This document shows, piece after piece, positions 49,431 to 57,628 of a DNA stretch of 64,000 nt. How positions within the stretch are numbered: the first letter of the stretch is position 1; each line of letters opens with the position of its first letter. The notes under the pieces are model-generated. The model had not been told where the DNA came from and searched no databases. It saw nothing but the letters and a program-made list of their open reading frames with translations. The DNA is taken from NCBI RefSeq assembly GCF_041929345.1, contig NZ_JBHFNQ010000108.1, forward strand, positions 1 to 64,000. The letters run 5' to 3'. The stretch comes from Floridanema aerugineum. GTDB lineage: Bacteria; Cyanobacteriota; Cyanobacteriia; Cyanobacteriales; Aerosakkonemataceae. Both the position numbers and the translations under genes were made by a program.

Positions 49431-50292
49431 TCCTGGCTGATTTAATTTTTAAACGCTCTAATTTACTCGCCGGAACTGCCACAGAATTTGCCGGATAAAC
49501 ACCATCAAATTTTACTTCTAAGTGAGGTGATGTTGGTCTAACAATCTTATATCCCAAATTAGTGAGAAATTCGTAAATATCTCGAATATTATGCTGTGTT
49601 TCTCCATAAAATAACTCAATTGTTTCAAAATAAATCAGTGGATGAAACCTTTCCAAAGTTGCCTTGCCACCCAAAAGCACATCATATTCCATCCCTTCCA
49701 CATCAATTTTAATTACGTCGATTTTGCTCAGATTTTCCTGTAACACCCACTCATCTAGAGAAATGATTTCTACCGGAATACCATAACTAATATGTAGCGA
49801 ACCATTACCTCTGTAATTCTGGTCTTCATGGTAAAAAAGTTGACTTTTAGTTAATCCCAAACCTAATGGTACAACCTTAATGCGATCGCCTAATCCCCCA
49901 TTAGCATCTATATTTGCTTGTAAACGAGAACGAATCACTGCACCCGGTTCAAAAGCATAGATTTTGCCATCACCAATTAAACTTGCAGCCACTAAAGTTA
50001 AAGCGCCACAATTAGCACCAACATCCAAAAAAACATCACCCGGATGGATAACTTTACGTAAAAACTTAGTCGTCACCATGTCATAAACACCACAAAGCCA
50101 AACGGAAGATTCGATCGGATAAGTAGTATCGACATAAAAATTATAAATCCCGCAATAATTTTTCACCAAATAAGATTGACCTTTCGGTAAAATAGTGGCG
50201 AATTTCCCCGCGCCTCTACCCGTTAGTCGAGAAATTATCCTGACAATCAAACGGTAAATATTACTAACTATAAATAGCCAAAATTGTTTCAT
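49402..50292 (-). CDS. FkbM family methyltransferase
   Basis: 296 residues from the ATG at 50292. An N-terminal hydrophobic region (FWLFIVSNIYRLIVRIISRL) is followed by a SAM-dependent methyltransferase domain: FLDVGANCGALTLVAASLIG (motif I), IYAFEPGAVIRSRLQANIDA, and IDVIKIDVEGMEYDVLLGGK. FkbM-type enzymes O-methylate sugars or polyketides; in cyanobacteria most are linked to surface polysaccharide. The substrate is unknown. It is convergent with the pentapeptide gene and divergent from purK. Confidence 0.88.
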   Translation of the reverse strand: MKQFWLFIVSNIYRLIVRIISRLTGRGAGKFATILPKGQSYLVKNYCGIYNFYVDTTYPIESSVWLCGVYDMVTTKFLRKVIHPGDVFLDVGANCGALTLVAASLIGDGKIYAFEPGAVIRSRLQANIDANGGLGDRIKVVPLGLGLTKSQLFYHEDQNYRGNGSLHISYGIPVEIISLDEWVLQENLSKIDVIKIDVEGMEYDVLLGGKATLERFHPLIYFETIELFYGETQHNIRDIYEFLTNLGYKIVRPTSPHLEVKFDGVYPANSVAVPASKLERLKIKSARINDNLKTHG

Positions 50293-50362
50293 AATGGTGA
50301 TTAGGTGATGGGTGATGGAATTACCAATGACCAATGATTAGCGATCGCAAAAAATATTAGCA

Positions 50363-51541
50363 ATGAACAGCATTAAACGGGTTGGCGTAATTGGTGGAGG
50401 GCAGTTAGCTTGGATGATGGCAGATGCAGCCAAAGCATTAGATATTGAACTAATAGTGCAAACTCCCCAAGCAACAGACCCAGCTGCCGCCATAGCATCA
50501 GAAACCATTTTGGCACCAATAGACGACGCAGCTGCCACAGCATTATTAGCGAAAAAATCTGATGTAATTACCTTCGAGAATGAGTTTATCAACCTGGAAG
50601 CTTTGATGCCCCTACAATCACAAGGTATCTGCTTTCGTCCCAGATTAGAAGTTTTAGCACCATTACTCGACAAATATCATCAACGTTGCTATCTCAAAGA
50701 TATTGGATTGCCAGTTCCCAAATTCGTTGCAGTTGAGGGGGAGGCGGTGACAGGCAAGATGCCTGTCCTACAGGAGGATTTTTCACAGGAATTTCCGGTA
50801 GTTTTAAAGGCGCGACGACATGGGTATGATGGTCAAGGGACTTTTATTTTAAAAGATCGACAGTCTTTAGAAGCGACCTTGGAGAAGATGGGGGAAACTC
50901 CGGTTTTATTAGAAGAATTTGTTCCCTTTAGTAAAGAATTAGCAGTAATTGCAGCACGTTCTGTAGATGGGGAAATTGTTACTTATCCAGTGGTAGAAAC
51001 GCAACAAGAAGACCAAGTTTGTCGGCGGGTATTAGTGCCAGCAGATATTGATGGAGCAGTACAATTACAGGTGGAAGCGATCGCACACACCCTCCTCAAC
51101 AGTTTACAAGCGATCGGTCTATTCGGCATCGAACTCTTCCTCACCCCCAACGGCAAAATCCTAGTCAACGAAATCGCCCCCCGCACACACAACTCCGGGC
51201 ACTTCACCATCGATGCCAGCTACACCTCCCAATTTGAAATGCACCTAAGAAGCGTCAGCGGTTTACCATTAGGCAATCGGGCCTTAAAATGCGACGCAGC
51301 AGTAATGGTCAACCTTTTGGGATACGAACATTCCCACAGCGACTACCAAGAAAAACGCCAAAAACTCGCCGAAATACCCAATTGCCACGTCCTCTGGTAC
51401 GGCAAAACCGAATCTCGCCCCGGTCGCAAACTCGGTCACGTTACCATACTGTTAAATCATAGCGAGCGATCGACCCTCACCACCCAACAACAACTCCAAC
51501 AACTCGCTAAACAAGTAGAATCCATCTGGTACGGCAGTTAG
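50363..51541 (+). CDS. purK: N5-carboxyaminoimidazole ribonucleotide synthase
   Basis: 392 residues of the PurK ATP-grasp family: KRVGVIGGGQLAWMMADAAK, the VITFENEFINLEAL block, ATP-grasp YDGQGTFILKDRQSLEATL, LLEEFVPFSKELAVIAARS, and the metal/carboxylate end LVNEIAPRTHNSGHFTIDAS. It converts AIR, ATP and bicarbonate to N5-CAIR in purine synthesis. Around residues 129-137 the sequence TGKMPVLQE is encoded by an inserted palindromic repeat (50749-50767), within a loop after PKFVAVEG. Such a short in-frame insertion probably lies on the surface and is tolerated. Confidence 0.92.
   Translation: MNSIKRVGVIGGGQLAWMMADAAKALDIELIVQTPQATDPAAAIASETILAPIDDAAATALLAKKSDVITFENEFINLEALMPLQSQGICFRPRLEVLAPLLDKYHQRCYLKDIGLPVPKFVAVEGEAVTGKMPVLQEDFSQEFPVVLKARRHGYDGQGTFILKDRQSLEATLEKMGETPVLLEEFVPFSKELAVIAARSVDGEIVTYPVVETQQEDQVCRRVLVPADIDGAVQLQVEAIAHTLLNSLQAIGLFGIELFLTPNGKILVNEIAPRTHNSGHFTIDASYTSQFEMHLRSVSGLPLGNRALKCDAAVMVNLLGYEHSHSDYQEKRQKLAEIPNCHVLWYGKTESRPGRKLGHVTILLNHSERSTLTTQQQLQQLAKQVESIWYGS
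50749..50767. repeat. Palindromic repeat inserted in purK
   Basis: GACAGGCAAGATGCCTGTC, a 19-base palindrome with a three-base centre, followed by CTACAGG. In frame it reads TGKMPV. The same type of element is a frequent intergenic repeat in filamentous cyanobacteria (from memory), so its presence inside an essential gene is notable. Confidence 0.65.
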
Positions 51542-51653
51542 GGACTCTTGACTCTTGACTCTTGACTCTTGACTCTTGACTCTTGGGACTCTTGGGACTC
51601 TTGAGACTCTTGGGACTCTTGGGACTCTTGGGACTCTTGGGACTCTTGGGACA
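51542..51653. repeat. GACTCTT heptamer and GGGACTCTT nonamer tandem repeat
   Basis: About six GACTCTT units directly after the purK stop are followed by eight GGGACTCTT nonamers, one with a GAGACTCTT variant. Open frames through it (LGTLGTLG) are artefacts of the repeat. It marks the beginning of a 780-base gene-free stretch. Confidence 0.85.
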
Positions 51654-51669
51654 AGGACGAAGTTCATTA

Positions 51670-51744
51670 ACTCAAAACTCAAAACTCAAAACTTTCCCAA
51701 TCCCCAGTCCCCAATCCCCAGTCCCCAGTCCCCAGTCCCCAGTA
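51670..51744. repeat. STRR1-type CCCCAGT tandem with AACTCAA repeats
   Basis: Three AACTCAA units and then about seven CCCCAGT/CCCCAAT heptamers in tandem. This is the classic short tandemly repeated repetitive sequence type of heterocystous and related cyanobacteria. A second short block of the same heptamers lies at 52193-52228. Confidence 0.85.
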
Positions 51745-51839
51745 CCGAATTTGAAAATTGAGTATAGAATAAGAAACAGGTTACTCTGCGGCGTTGGTGA
51801 CTGCCAATAATGTTTTGTGATCTATGCTTTTTCAATAAG

Positions 51840-52010
51840 GGAGTCTATAGAGAGCTTAGCGGCAGTAGACCGGGCTTAGTTACTCGGAAACTTTTAAGCT
51901 AGAGCCAAAGACACCCACCTGGATTTAAGTCCAGGTCAAAAACTGAGGCAAGACGGCGTTGCGGAAACCAATAAGAATCAATTACCTCTGTCTGTAGGCA
52001 GGGGTAATTT
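51840..52010 (+). mobile_element. IS200/IS605-type right end, possible omega-RNA-like remnant (no TnpB left)
   Basis: After a degenerate stretch, the sequence has a hairpin CACCTGGATTTAAGTCCAGG, then CTGAGGCAAGACGGCGTTGC, GGAAACCAATAAGAATC and a terminal hairpin ATTACCTCTGTCTGTAGGCA, GGGGTAAT. Order and wording (GTTGCGGAAAC, AAGAATC, then a GC hairpin) resemble the right ends of cyanobacterial tnpB elements, from which the guide-like omega RNA is made. No tnpB frame is readable upstream, so this would be a relic. The assignment rests on pattern memory. Confidence 0.4.
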
Positions 52011-52020
52011 GTTTTTTGGG

Positions 52021-52083
52021 TCATTGGTCATTGGTCATTGGTCATTGGTCATTGGTCATTGGTCATTGGTCATTGGTCATTGG
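52021..52083. repeat. STRR2-type TCATTGG tandem, nine units
   Basis: Exactly nine copies of TCATTGG (63 bases) with no mismatch, followed by TTATGGG. The same heptamer builds the hairpin between pecA and pecC. A perfect array suggests recent expansion by replication slippage. Confidence 0.92.
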
Positions 52084-52321
52084 TTATGGGGTAAACTCAG
52101 ATCTTGCACTCCTGAGCAGAGCCTCCATTCTTCGTTCCCAGGTTCAACAAATGGAACGAGGATCATTGGTATGATTTATCACCTTGTCTCAAGAGTCCCC
52201 TTGTCCCCAATCCCCAATCCCCAGTCCCTAACAAAAATTGTCAGGAAATTTGTACAAAATTGTTCCTTCTATTCCTTCAGAAAGAGTTACCATGAAGTGA
52301 AAACGAAATGGAATACCGGAT

Positions 52322-53617
52322 TTGAGATTAAGCGCGACTTCTCAATTGCCGAAATTGTCAGACTTCTCGGCTGATGTATTCAGGCTAAATAATGGGCTGA
52401 CGGTTATTCATCAGTACATTCCGGCTACACCCGTAGCTGTTGTAGATGTTTGGGTGCGTGCAGGTGCGACTAGAGAGCCAGAACAATGGTCTGGAATGGC
52501 GCACTTTCTAGAACACATGATTTTTAAAGGCACCGAACAAGTTCCTCCGGGGATGTTCGATCAAGTGGTGGAATACTGGGGCGGCATTACCAATGCTGCT
52601 ACTAGTCATGATTATGCTCATTTCTACATCACTACGGCTGTTTCGTACTTGGAAGATACTCTGCCTTATCTGGCAGAATTGTTACTAAATGCTTCTATCC
52701 CTGACGAGGAATTTTTTAGAGAAAGAGATGTAGTGTTGGAAGAAATTCACCAATCACAGGATAATCCTGATTGGTTGGCTTTCCAAGTGATGATGGAGAC
52801 TGTTTACCAAGACCATCCTTATAGTCGTCCGGTTTTGGGTACAGAAGAGTTATTATTACAGCACACACCAGAAGCAATGCGCTCTTTCCATGCTTGCCAT
52901 TATCAACCGGAAAATATGACGGTGGTAATTGTGGGTGGTGTGCCGCAAGGAATGGCATTAGAGTTGGTGAGTAATTCGTTTAGTGGTTTTAAGGCGCGTT
53001 CTAGTTGTCCGCCTCTGTCAGCAAATAAGTTGACACCGATTAAAGAAGTTCGTCGTCAAGAACTGTTTTTAGACAGAATAGAAGAGTCTCGCTTGTTGAT
53101 GGCGTGGACAGCGCCAGGAGTTGACCAAGTTCGCACTGCTTATGGGTTGGATTTAATTTCGGTGCTTTTGGCAGAAGGGCGTTGTTCTCGATTGGTGAAT
53201 AAGTTACGGGAAGAAGAGCAGATAGTGCATGGTATTTGTGGTAATTTCTCGTTACAGCAGGATTCGAGTTTGTTTACAATTACTGCTCACTTGGAAGCGG
53301 AAAATATAGAAAGAGTGGAAGCGTTGATCAGTAAACATTTGCTGGATTTACAAACTGAACCAATTTCAGAGATAGAATTGGCAAGGTGTAAACGTTTGTT
53401 GTGTAATGATTTTGCGTTTTCTACAGAGTCGCCCGGTCAGTTAGCTGGTTTGTATGGTTACTATAATACGATCGCACAAGCAGAAGTAGCACTAACCTAT
53501 CCCCACCAAATTCAAGAAATCACCGCTGAAGACTTACAACAAATAGCCGCAGAATTTCTGTCACCTCATCATTATGTAGTAACAGAGTTAAAACCTTACG
53601 GGGAATCGGAAAGGTAA
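52322..53617 (+). CDS. M16 family zinc peptidase, catalytic subunit type
   Basis: 431 residues. The inverted zinc motif is H61-FLE-H65 in GMAHFLEHMIFKGTE, with the distal Glu in FFRERDVVLEEIHQSQDNP. Two M16 domains (about 1-215 and 220-431) fold as in mitochondrial processing peptidase-like proteins. The start is a TTG at 52322; an in-frame stop lies eight codons upstream and no ATG exists before conserved sequence. It is followed on the same strand by a second M16 gene that lacks the zinc motif, implying a heterodimer. Likely role: cleavage of small peptides or processing of exported proteins; substrate unknown. Confidence 0.88.
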   Translation: MRLSATSQLPKLSDFSADVFRLNNGLTVIHQYIPATPVAVVDVWVRAGATREPEQWSGMAHFLEHMIFKGTEQVPPGMFDQVVEYWGGITNAATSHDYAHFYITTAVSYLEDTLPYLAELLLNASIPDEEFFRERDVVLEEIHQSQDNPDWLAFQVMMETVYQDHPYSRPVLGTEELLLQHTPEAMRSFHACHYQPENMTVVIVGGVPQGMALELVSNSFSGFKARSSCPPLSANKLTPIKEVRRQELFLDRIEESRLLMAWTAPGVDQVRTAYGLDLISVLLAEGRCSRLVNKLREEEQIVHGICGNFSLQQDSSLFTITAHLEAENIERVEALISKHLLDLQTEPISEIELARCKRLLCNDFAFSTESPGQLAGLYGYYNTIAQAEVALTYPHQIQEITAEDLQQIAAEFLSPHHYVVTELKPYGESER

Positions 53618-53712
53618 GATAAAAGATAGTCAGTAGCCAATAGACCTTCCCTGTGTTTTCCGGGGAAATGTTTTTCTGAAATTGCTCAATTACAATTTTT
53701 TATAATTAGCTA

Positions 53713-55044
53713 ATGAATCCCGAAGTTACAATGGAAGATTCTTTTAATCCAAGTGTCAGCAGTTCCTCGTTACCAGAGCGAACAATGCAGCGAATAGTAA
53801 CTAATAATGGTATGGTGGTACTGGCACTAGAAAATCCAGCAGCAGATATAATTGCGACGCGCATTTTCATAAAAGCTGGTAGTCGTTGTGAGCCCAGATA
53901 TCAAGCAGGTTTATCTCATTTATTATCATCAGTAATTACGAAAGGAACTGAGCAATTATGTGCTGCTGAAATTGCCGAACGGGTGGAATCTTTGGGTGCG
54001 AGTTTAGGCGCAGATACAACGACGGATTATTTTTTACTCAGCATGAAGACAGTTTCGGCTGATTTTCCCGAAATGTTGGAGTTGGCAGGGGATTTGTTGC
54101 GATCGCCTACTTTCCCCCAAGCTGAAGTAGAATTAGAACGGCGCATGACTTTGCAAGCAATTAAATCGCAACAAGAACAGCCTTTTACGGTGGCTTTTGA
54201 ACAACTGCGACAAGCAATGTACCAAGACCATCCTTATGCTTTATCGACTTTGGGAACAGTAGAAACTGTCGCTAATTTGGGTCGAGGTGAATTAGATAGT
54301 TTTCATCATACTTATTTTCGTCCAGATAATACCATAATTTGTGTTGTCGGTCGGATTACTCCAGAAGAAGTAGTTAACCAAATAGAAAAAGTATTCGGTG
54401 ATTGGGAAATACCGGATACAGCAATTCCTAGTGTAGAATTACCCGAACTTCTGGCTTTTCCTCACCCCAGAATTACACCAATTCCAACCAAACAATCAAT
54501 TGTAATGTTGGGTTATTTAACTCCATCTGTGACTAGTCCTGATTATGCAGCTTTGAAGTTAATTAATACTTATTTAGGAAATGGTCTTTCCAGTCGTTTG
54601 TTTGTAGAATTGCGCGAAAAACGCGGTTTAGCTTACGAAGTTTCCGCTTTTTATCCGACTCGTTTAGATGCTTCTCAGTTTGCGGTTTATATGGGAACTG
54701 CGCCGGAAAATACGGAAGTAGCTTTATATAGTTTAAGGACAGAAGTAGAACGTTTGTGTAAAATTCCACTGAAGCCGGATGAATTGCAAGCAGCAAAAAA
54801 TAAACTTTTAGGTCAATATGCTTTGGGTAAACAAACTAATGCTCAAATTGCTCAAGTTTTTGGATGGTATGAAACTTTAGGTTTGGGTGTGGGATTCGAT
54901 CGCGTTTTTCCCAAAGCAGTTGCAGTTGTGACTACTGAAGAAATTCAGGAAGTGGCAAATCGATATTTTGTTGAACCTTACATTTCTCTAGTTGGCCCGG
55001 AATCTGCGGTAGCAGGACTGATAGAATCTACTTGGGAAAATTAA
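53713..55044 (+). CDS. M16 family protein, non-catalytic partner type
   Basis: 443 residues. The fold matches M16, but the zinc motif is replaced: HLLSS at 69-73 in GLSHLLSSVITKGTEQ. The C-terminal substrate-binding R/Y pair region is well kept (SSRLFVELREKRGLAYEVSA). This division of labour (catalytic beta-like first, R/Y-bearing alpha-like second) matches bacterial heterodimeric M16 peptidases. The gap of 95 bases between the two genes allows one transcript. A 55089 peptidoglycan-binding gene follows 44 bases later. Confidence 0.88.
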   Translation: MNPEVTMEDSFNPSVSSSSLPERTMQRIVTNNGMVVLALENPAADIIATRIFIKAGSRCEPRYQAGLSHLLSSVITKGTEQLCAAEIAERVESLGASLGADTTTDYFLLSMKTVSADFPEMLELAGDLLRSPTFPQAEVELERRMTLQAIKSQQEQPFTVAFEQLRQAMYQDHPYALSTLGTVETVANLGRGELDSFHHTYFRPDNTIICVVGRITPEEVVNQIEKVFGDWEIPDTAIPSVELPELLAFPHPRITPIPTKQSIVMLGYLTPSVTSPDYAALKLINTYLGNGLSSRLFVELREKRGLAYEVSAFYPTRLDASQFAVYMGTAPENTEVALYSLRTEVERLCKIPLKPDELQAAKNKLLGQYALGKQTNAQIAQVFGWYETLGLGVGFDRVFPKAVAVVTTEEIQEVANRYFVEPYISLVGPESAVAGLIESTWEN

Positions 55045-55088
55045 CCCCCAAAATAGCTTTCATCAGCATTGAGGAGTGAAAATTGCAG

Positions 55089-55796
55089 ATGTTAAGACTG
55101 GCTAGGATTTCGGTGTTTTTATTTCCTGTTTCTCTGTTGATTTGGTATCCTCATTCAGCAGCGATCGCACAGGAAAAAGTAGAATCTATACAGAGAAATG
55201 CACAACCTACAACAGGGTTAATTGTCGATCGTCCGGTTTTAGAAAGTGGTAGTACTGGGGTTGCCGTCTCGGAATTGCAAGCAGCTTTACAACTTTTGGG
55301 ATTTTATAAAGGTGAAGTTGACGGAGTTTATAATCGGAGTGTTGCGATCGCAGTTAGCCAATTTCAGCAAGCGGCTGGCTTAAATCCTAATGGAATTGTC
55401 GATCGAGAAACTTGGCAAAAACTATTTCCCGTAACACCACCCTCAGCTAATAACTCTCGATTAGCTAACAGATCTAATCCCAGAAACATAATAACATCTT
55501 CGGCAAATCAATCTACTAAACAAGAGTCTCCAACTGATAATAGCAACACAGAAAATCCCAACACAGAAAATTCAGAATCAATAGTTGCCGATTTACCAAC
55601 CCTGAAAATTGGAATGCGAAGTCCCGAAGTATTTTGGTTACAAAAACGATTGCAAGCGATCGGATTTTTTCAAGGTTCTGTAGACGGAATTTTTGGCAAA
55701 GATACCCAAGCTGCGGTTATCGCTACACAGGAAAAATATGGACTAAAACCTGATGGAATTGTTGGTGCTGCTACCTGGCAAGCAATTTTACCCTAA
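55089..55796 (+). CDS. Exported protein with two peptidoglycan-binding domains
   Basis: 235 residues from the ATG at 55089, two codons after an in-frame TTG. A signal peptide (LRLARISVFLFPVSLLIWYP) precedes domain 1 (LESGSTGVAVSELQAALQLL, YNRSVAIAVSQFQQAAGLNP, NGIVDRETWQKLF), an Asn/Ser/Thr-rich linker (about 115-165) and domain 2 (LKIGMRSPEVFWLQKRLQAI, FGKDTQAAVIATQEKYGLKP, DGIVGAATWQAIL). It probably binds cell wall. It follows the M16 pair closely, so one operon for envelope proteins is possible (inference). Confidence 0.9.
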   Translation: MLRLARISVFLFPVSLLIWYPHSAAIAQEKVESIQRNAQPTTGLIVDRPVLESGSTGVAVSELQAALQLLGFYKGEVDGVYNRSVAIAVSQFQQAAGLNPNGIVDRETWQKLFPVTPPSANNSRLANRSNPRNIITSSANQSTKQESPTDNSNTENPNTENSESIVADLPTLKIGMRSPEVFWLQKRLQAIGFFQGSVDGIFGKDTQAAVIATQEKYGLKPDGIVGAATWQAILP

Positions 55797-55806
55797 CTTC
55801 TAGAAA

Positions 55807-55912
55807 ACTGTAGAGACGTTTCTAAAAAACTGTAGAGACGTTTCATGAAACGTCTCTACAATTCATGTGATGAAACCTCTCTACAATTCATGTCATGAAA
55901 CCTCTAGACAAT
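55807..55912. repeat. TGTAGAGACGTT repeat family, copy 3 with decaying tandem units
   Basis: A 30-bp perfect palindrome at 55831-55860 (TGTAGAGACGTTTCA plus its exact reverse complement) is flanked by partial units before (CTGTAGAGACGTTTC) and two after (ATGAAACCTCTCTACA-like and ATGAAACCTCTAGACA). Substitution order suggests tandem duplication followed by decay. Confidence 0.8.
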
Positions 55913-56060
55913 ATGTTTTTCTTCCTAATCCTTAACTCCTATATCTAAAGAAGACTATCTTTTGATAGAAAGACGATCCTCACTTGCGATAGAGCCAGAC
56001 TCTCCAAAACAAGGGCTATTCTCAAAATGAAAAAGATTTTAATGAGTTCTGGTAAAAATC

Positions 56061-56807
56061 ATGTATAACGACAACGATAAACGCACATCATACAATCGTG
56101 AAGTTAATCCCGACTCTCAGGGAAACAATTACAGGGAAGTACCAAGAAACACCGAAACTATTAACACGATACCGCCCGAAGAGTACAGAGATGGTTATGT
56201 TCATGGTCGAGTTGCTGAACGTCGCTATAACGAAAATCGCCAAGTAGCCCGCGATAATAATAATGCGGCTCGTGGTTTGATATTAGGAATTGTTTTGAGT
56301 TCTTTGCTTGCTATTCCGGCGTTAGCTTACTATTTATGGAATCGGCAAAATCAAGAACCTGTAGTTACACCTGAGCCTGCACCTGCGCCTGTAGTTGTAC
56401 CTTCTCCACAACCAGAAAGAACAATTATTCAAAGAGAAAGAGTAATTGAAAGGAATCCTGAAGTGCGGGTAGTTCCTGTTCCCCAAGGACAAACACCAAC
56501 TACAACTACACCTGCACCAAATATTAATATCGAACAGCCTGCACCTGCGCCACAACCAACACCAAACGTTAATATCACTGTTCCACCGACGACTGGACAG
56601 CAGCAGTCTCCTAATACAACTGAGCGATCGTCTAACAATTCATCGCCTGCAACTTCAACTCAAGAATTACCTTCTATTCAAGGTTCTCCATCTCCGGGAG
56701 TCAGAGGTAATACTAATTCTAATGTTGGAGATCAAACTAACACTACAACATCTGGTGATAATGCTTCTCCCTCTGCTACTGGTGATAGCAGTCCGGCTGG
56801 ACAATAA
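56061..56807 (+). CDS. Single-pass membrane protein with Pro/Thr/Gln-rich tail, function unknown
   Basis: 248 residues. A charged N-terminus (about 1-72) is followed by one helix (LILGIVLSSLLAIPALAYYL) and a long low-complexity tail rich in P, T, N and S (EPAPAPVVVPSPQPE, PTTTTPAPNINIEQPAPAPQ) with a charged RERVIERNPEVRVVP insert. The tail is probably outside and disordered. No family is assigned. Its last 29 bases are duplicated 145 bases downstream around a palindromic repeat. Confidence 0.72.
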   Translation: MYNDNDKRTSYNREVNPDSQGNNYREVPRNTETINTIPPEEYRDGYVHGRVAERRYNENRQVARDNNNAARGLILGIVLSSLLAIPALAYYLWNRQNQEPVVTPEPAPAPVVVPSPQPERTIIQRERVIERNPEVRVVPVPQGQTPTTTTPAPNINIEQPAPAPQPTPNVNITVPPTTGQQQSPNTTERSSNNSSPATSTQELPSIQGSPSPGVRGNTNSNVGDQTNTTTSGDNASPSATGDSSPAGQ

Positions 56808-56958
56808 AAGTACCAGGACTAAAGCTGCGTGTCACATTTGAATCGAATTGTAGGGTGCGTCAGACATTAAATTGATTGAAAGAATTAGGGTTTTAGCGTA
56901 GTAGAGCACCCTACTGATTGTGCCTGGTGATAGCAGTCCGGCTGGACAATAAAAGTAC
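56779..56958. repeat. 35-bp direct duplication of the gene 3' end flanking a small insert
   Basis: Copy 1 (56779-56813) and copy 2 (56924-56958) are identical: CTGGTGATAGCAGTCCGGCT and GGACAATAAAAGTAC. Copy 1 contains the stop codon of the preceding gene; copy 2 stands in front of its apparent terminator. The 110-base insert between them holds a TAGGGTGCGT palindrome, so the insert seems to have entered with or by duplication of 35 bases. Confidence 0.85.
56850..56914. repeat. Palindromic repeat, family TAGGGTGCGT, copy 3
   Basis: GTAGGGTGCGTCAGAC at the left pairs partly with AGAGCACCCTAC at the right across about 37 bases. It lies inside the duplicated-flank insert described above. Confidence 0.7.
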
Positions 56959-56979
56959 AATTCTCCGAATCTGCAACCA

Positions 56980-57005
56980 AACCCCTCAAATTTGAGGGGT
57001 TTTTT
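56980..57005 (+). terminator. Rho-independent terminator
   Basis: AACCCCTCAAATTTGAGGGGTTTTTT: a ten-pair stem, minimal loop and T6 tail. It appears to be the original terminator of the 56061 gene, now moved downstream by the insertion. Confidence 0.88.
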
Positions 57006-57628
57006 ACTTTGAATTTACTAACAGGAGTAAGACTCAATCATTCTGTTAAAAAGCGTTAGAGAGTGTTTCAAGAAATAAAGCTCTTTAAAGTTTAGTAAAG
57101 TTGTCACTCATTACTGAGAAACAGATGCTAATTTATTAAATAAGGCACAAATCAAGTAGATCTTCATTCAATTTTCACATCTTGGTTTGGTTTCGAGCCT
57201 GTGCCTTCCTGCTCGATGCCTAGTGCAGCAGATAACCGGAATAATGTTTCATTTTTGAAAGTTATATTTGCGTTCAGTCTTGTAGTACTTGCTTGTTCTT
57301 GTTAAGAACGCAAATCGATCGGCAAGTGTCTAATGATCGGAGGTGATGCAAAGCGAGCGTCCGGCCTGTTGCGAGTATAGTCCATGTTTTGGAGTTAAAT
57401 TTCTTTCTTTTTGGAAACTGTTCGTTATCAGTCGGTTCATTTAATTCGACTGTTTGTAATCCCAATAACCCGCCTTGAGCTACCAGTATTTTCCTTAGCG
57501 AGGCGGGTTTCCAGTTGTTTAGGCGTAATATCCGGCTAAAAACCGAGTGTCTGGCAACGCTTGAGGTGAAAAACTGAGGAATTGTGGAAAATCGATCGCC
57601 CAAAATCGAACAGAGTTTGTCACCAAAA
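57006..57628. other. Gene-poor spacer with a doubtful short frame
   Basis: 620 bases without a convincing gene. A 122-codon minus-strand frame (57274-57642, TTG start) reads VFSRILRLNNWKPASLRKIL and later RTLALHHLRSLDTCRSICVL but has no known match or ribosome binding site and overlaps the metallophosphoesterase end. A hairpin (CCCGCCTTGAGC with GCGAGGCGGG) lies near 57468-57507. It could be a decayed gene or an untranslated structure. Confidence 0.35.

Noticed and set aside
51576..51810. Open frames with LGTLGT or LLGLLG repeats
   Set aside because: They are translations of the nonamer tandem repeat and have no start signals.
52021..52083. TCATTGG array considered as CRISPR or coding repeat
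   Set aside because: Seven-base unit with no spacers and no ribosome binding site; it is a simple tandem repeat.
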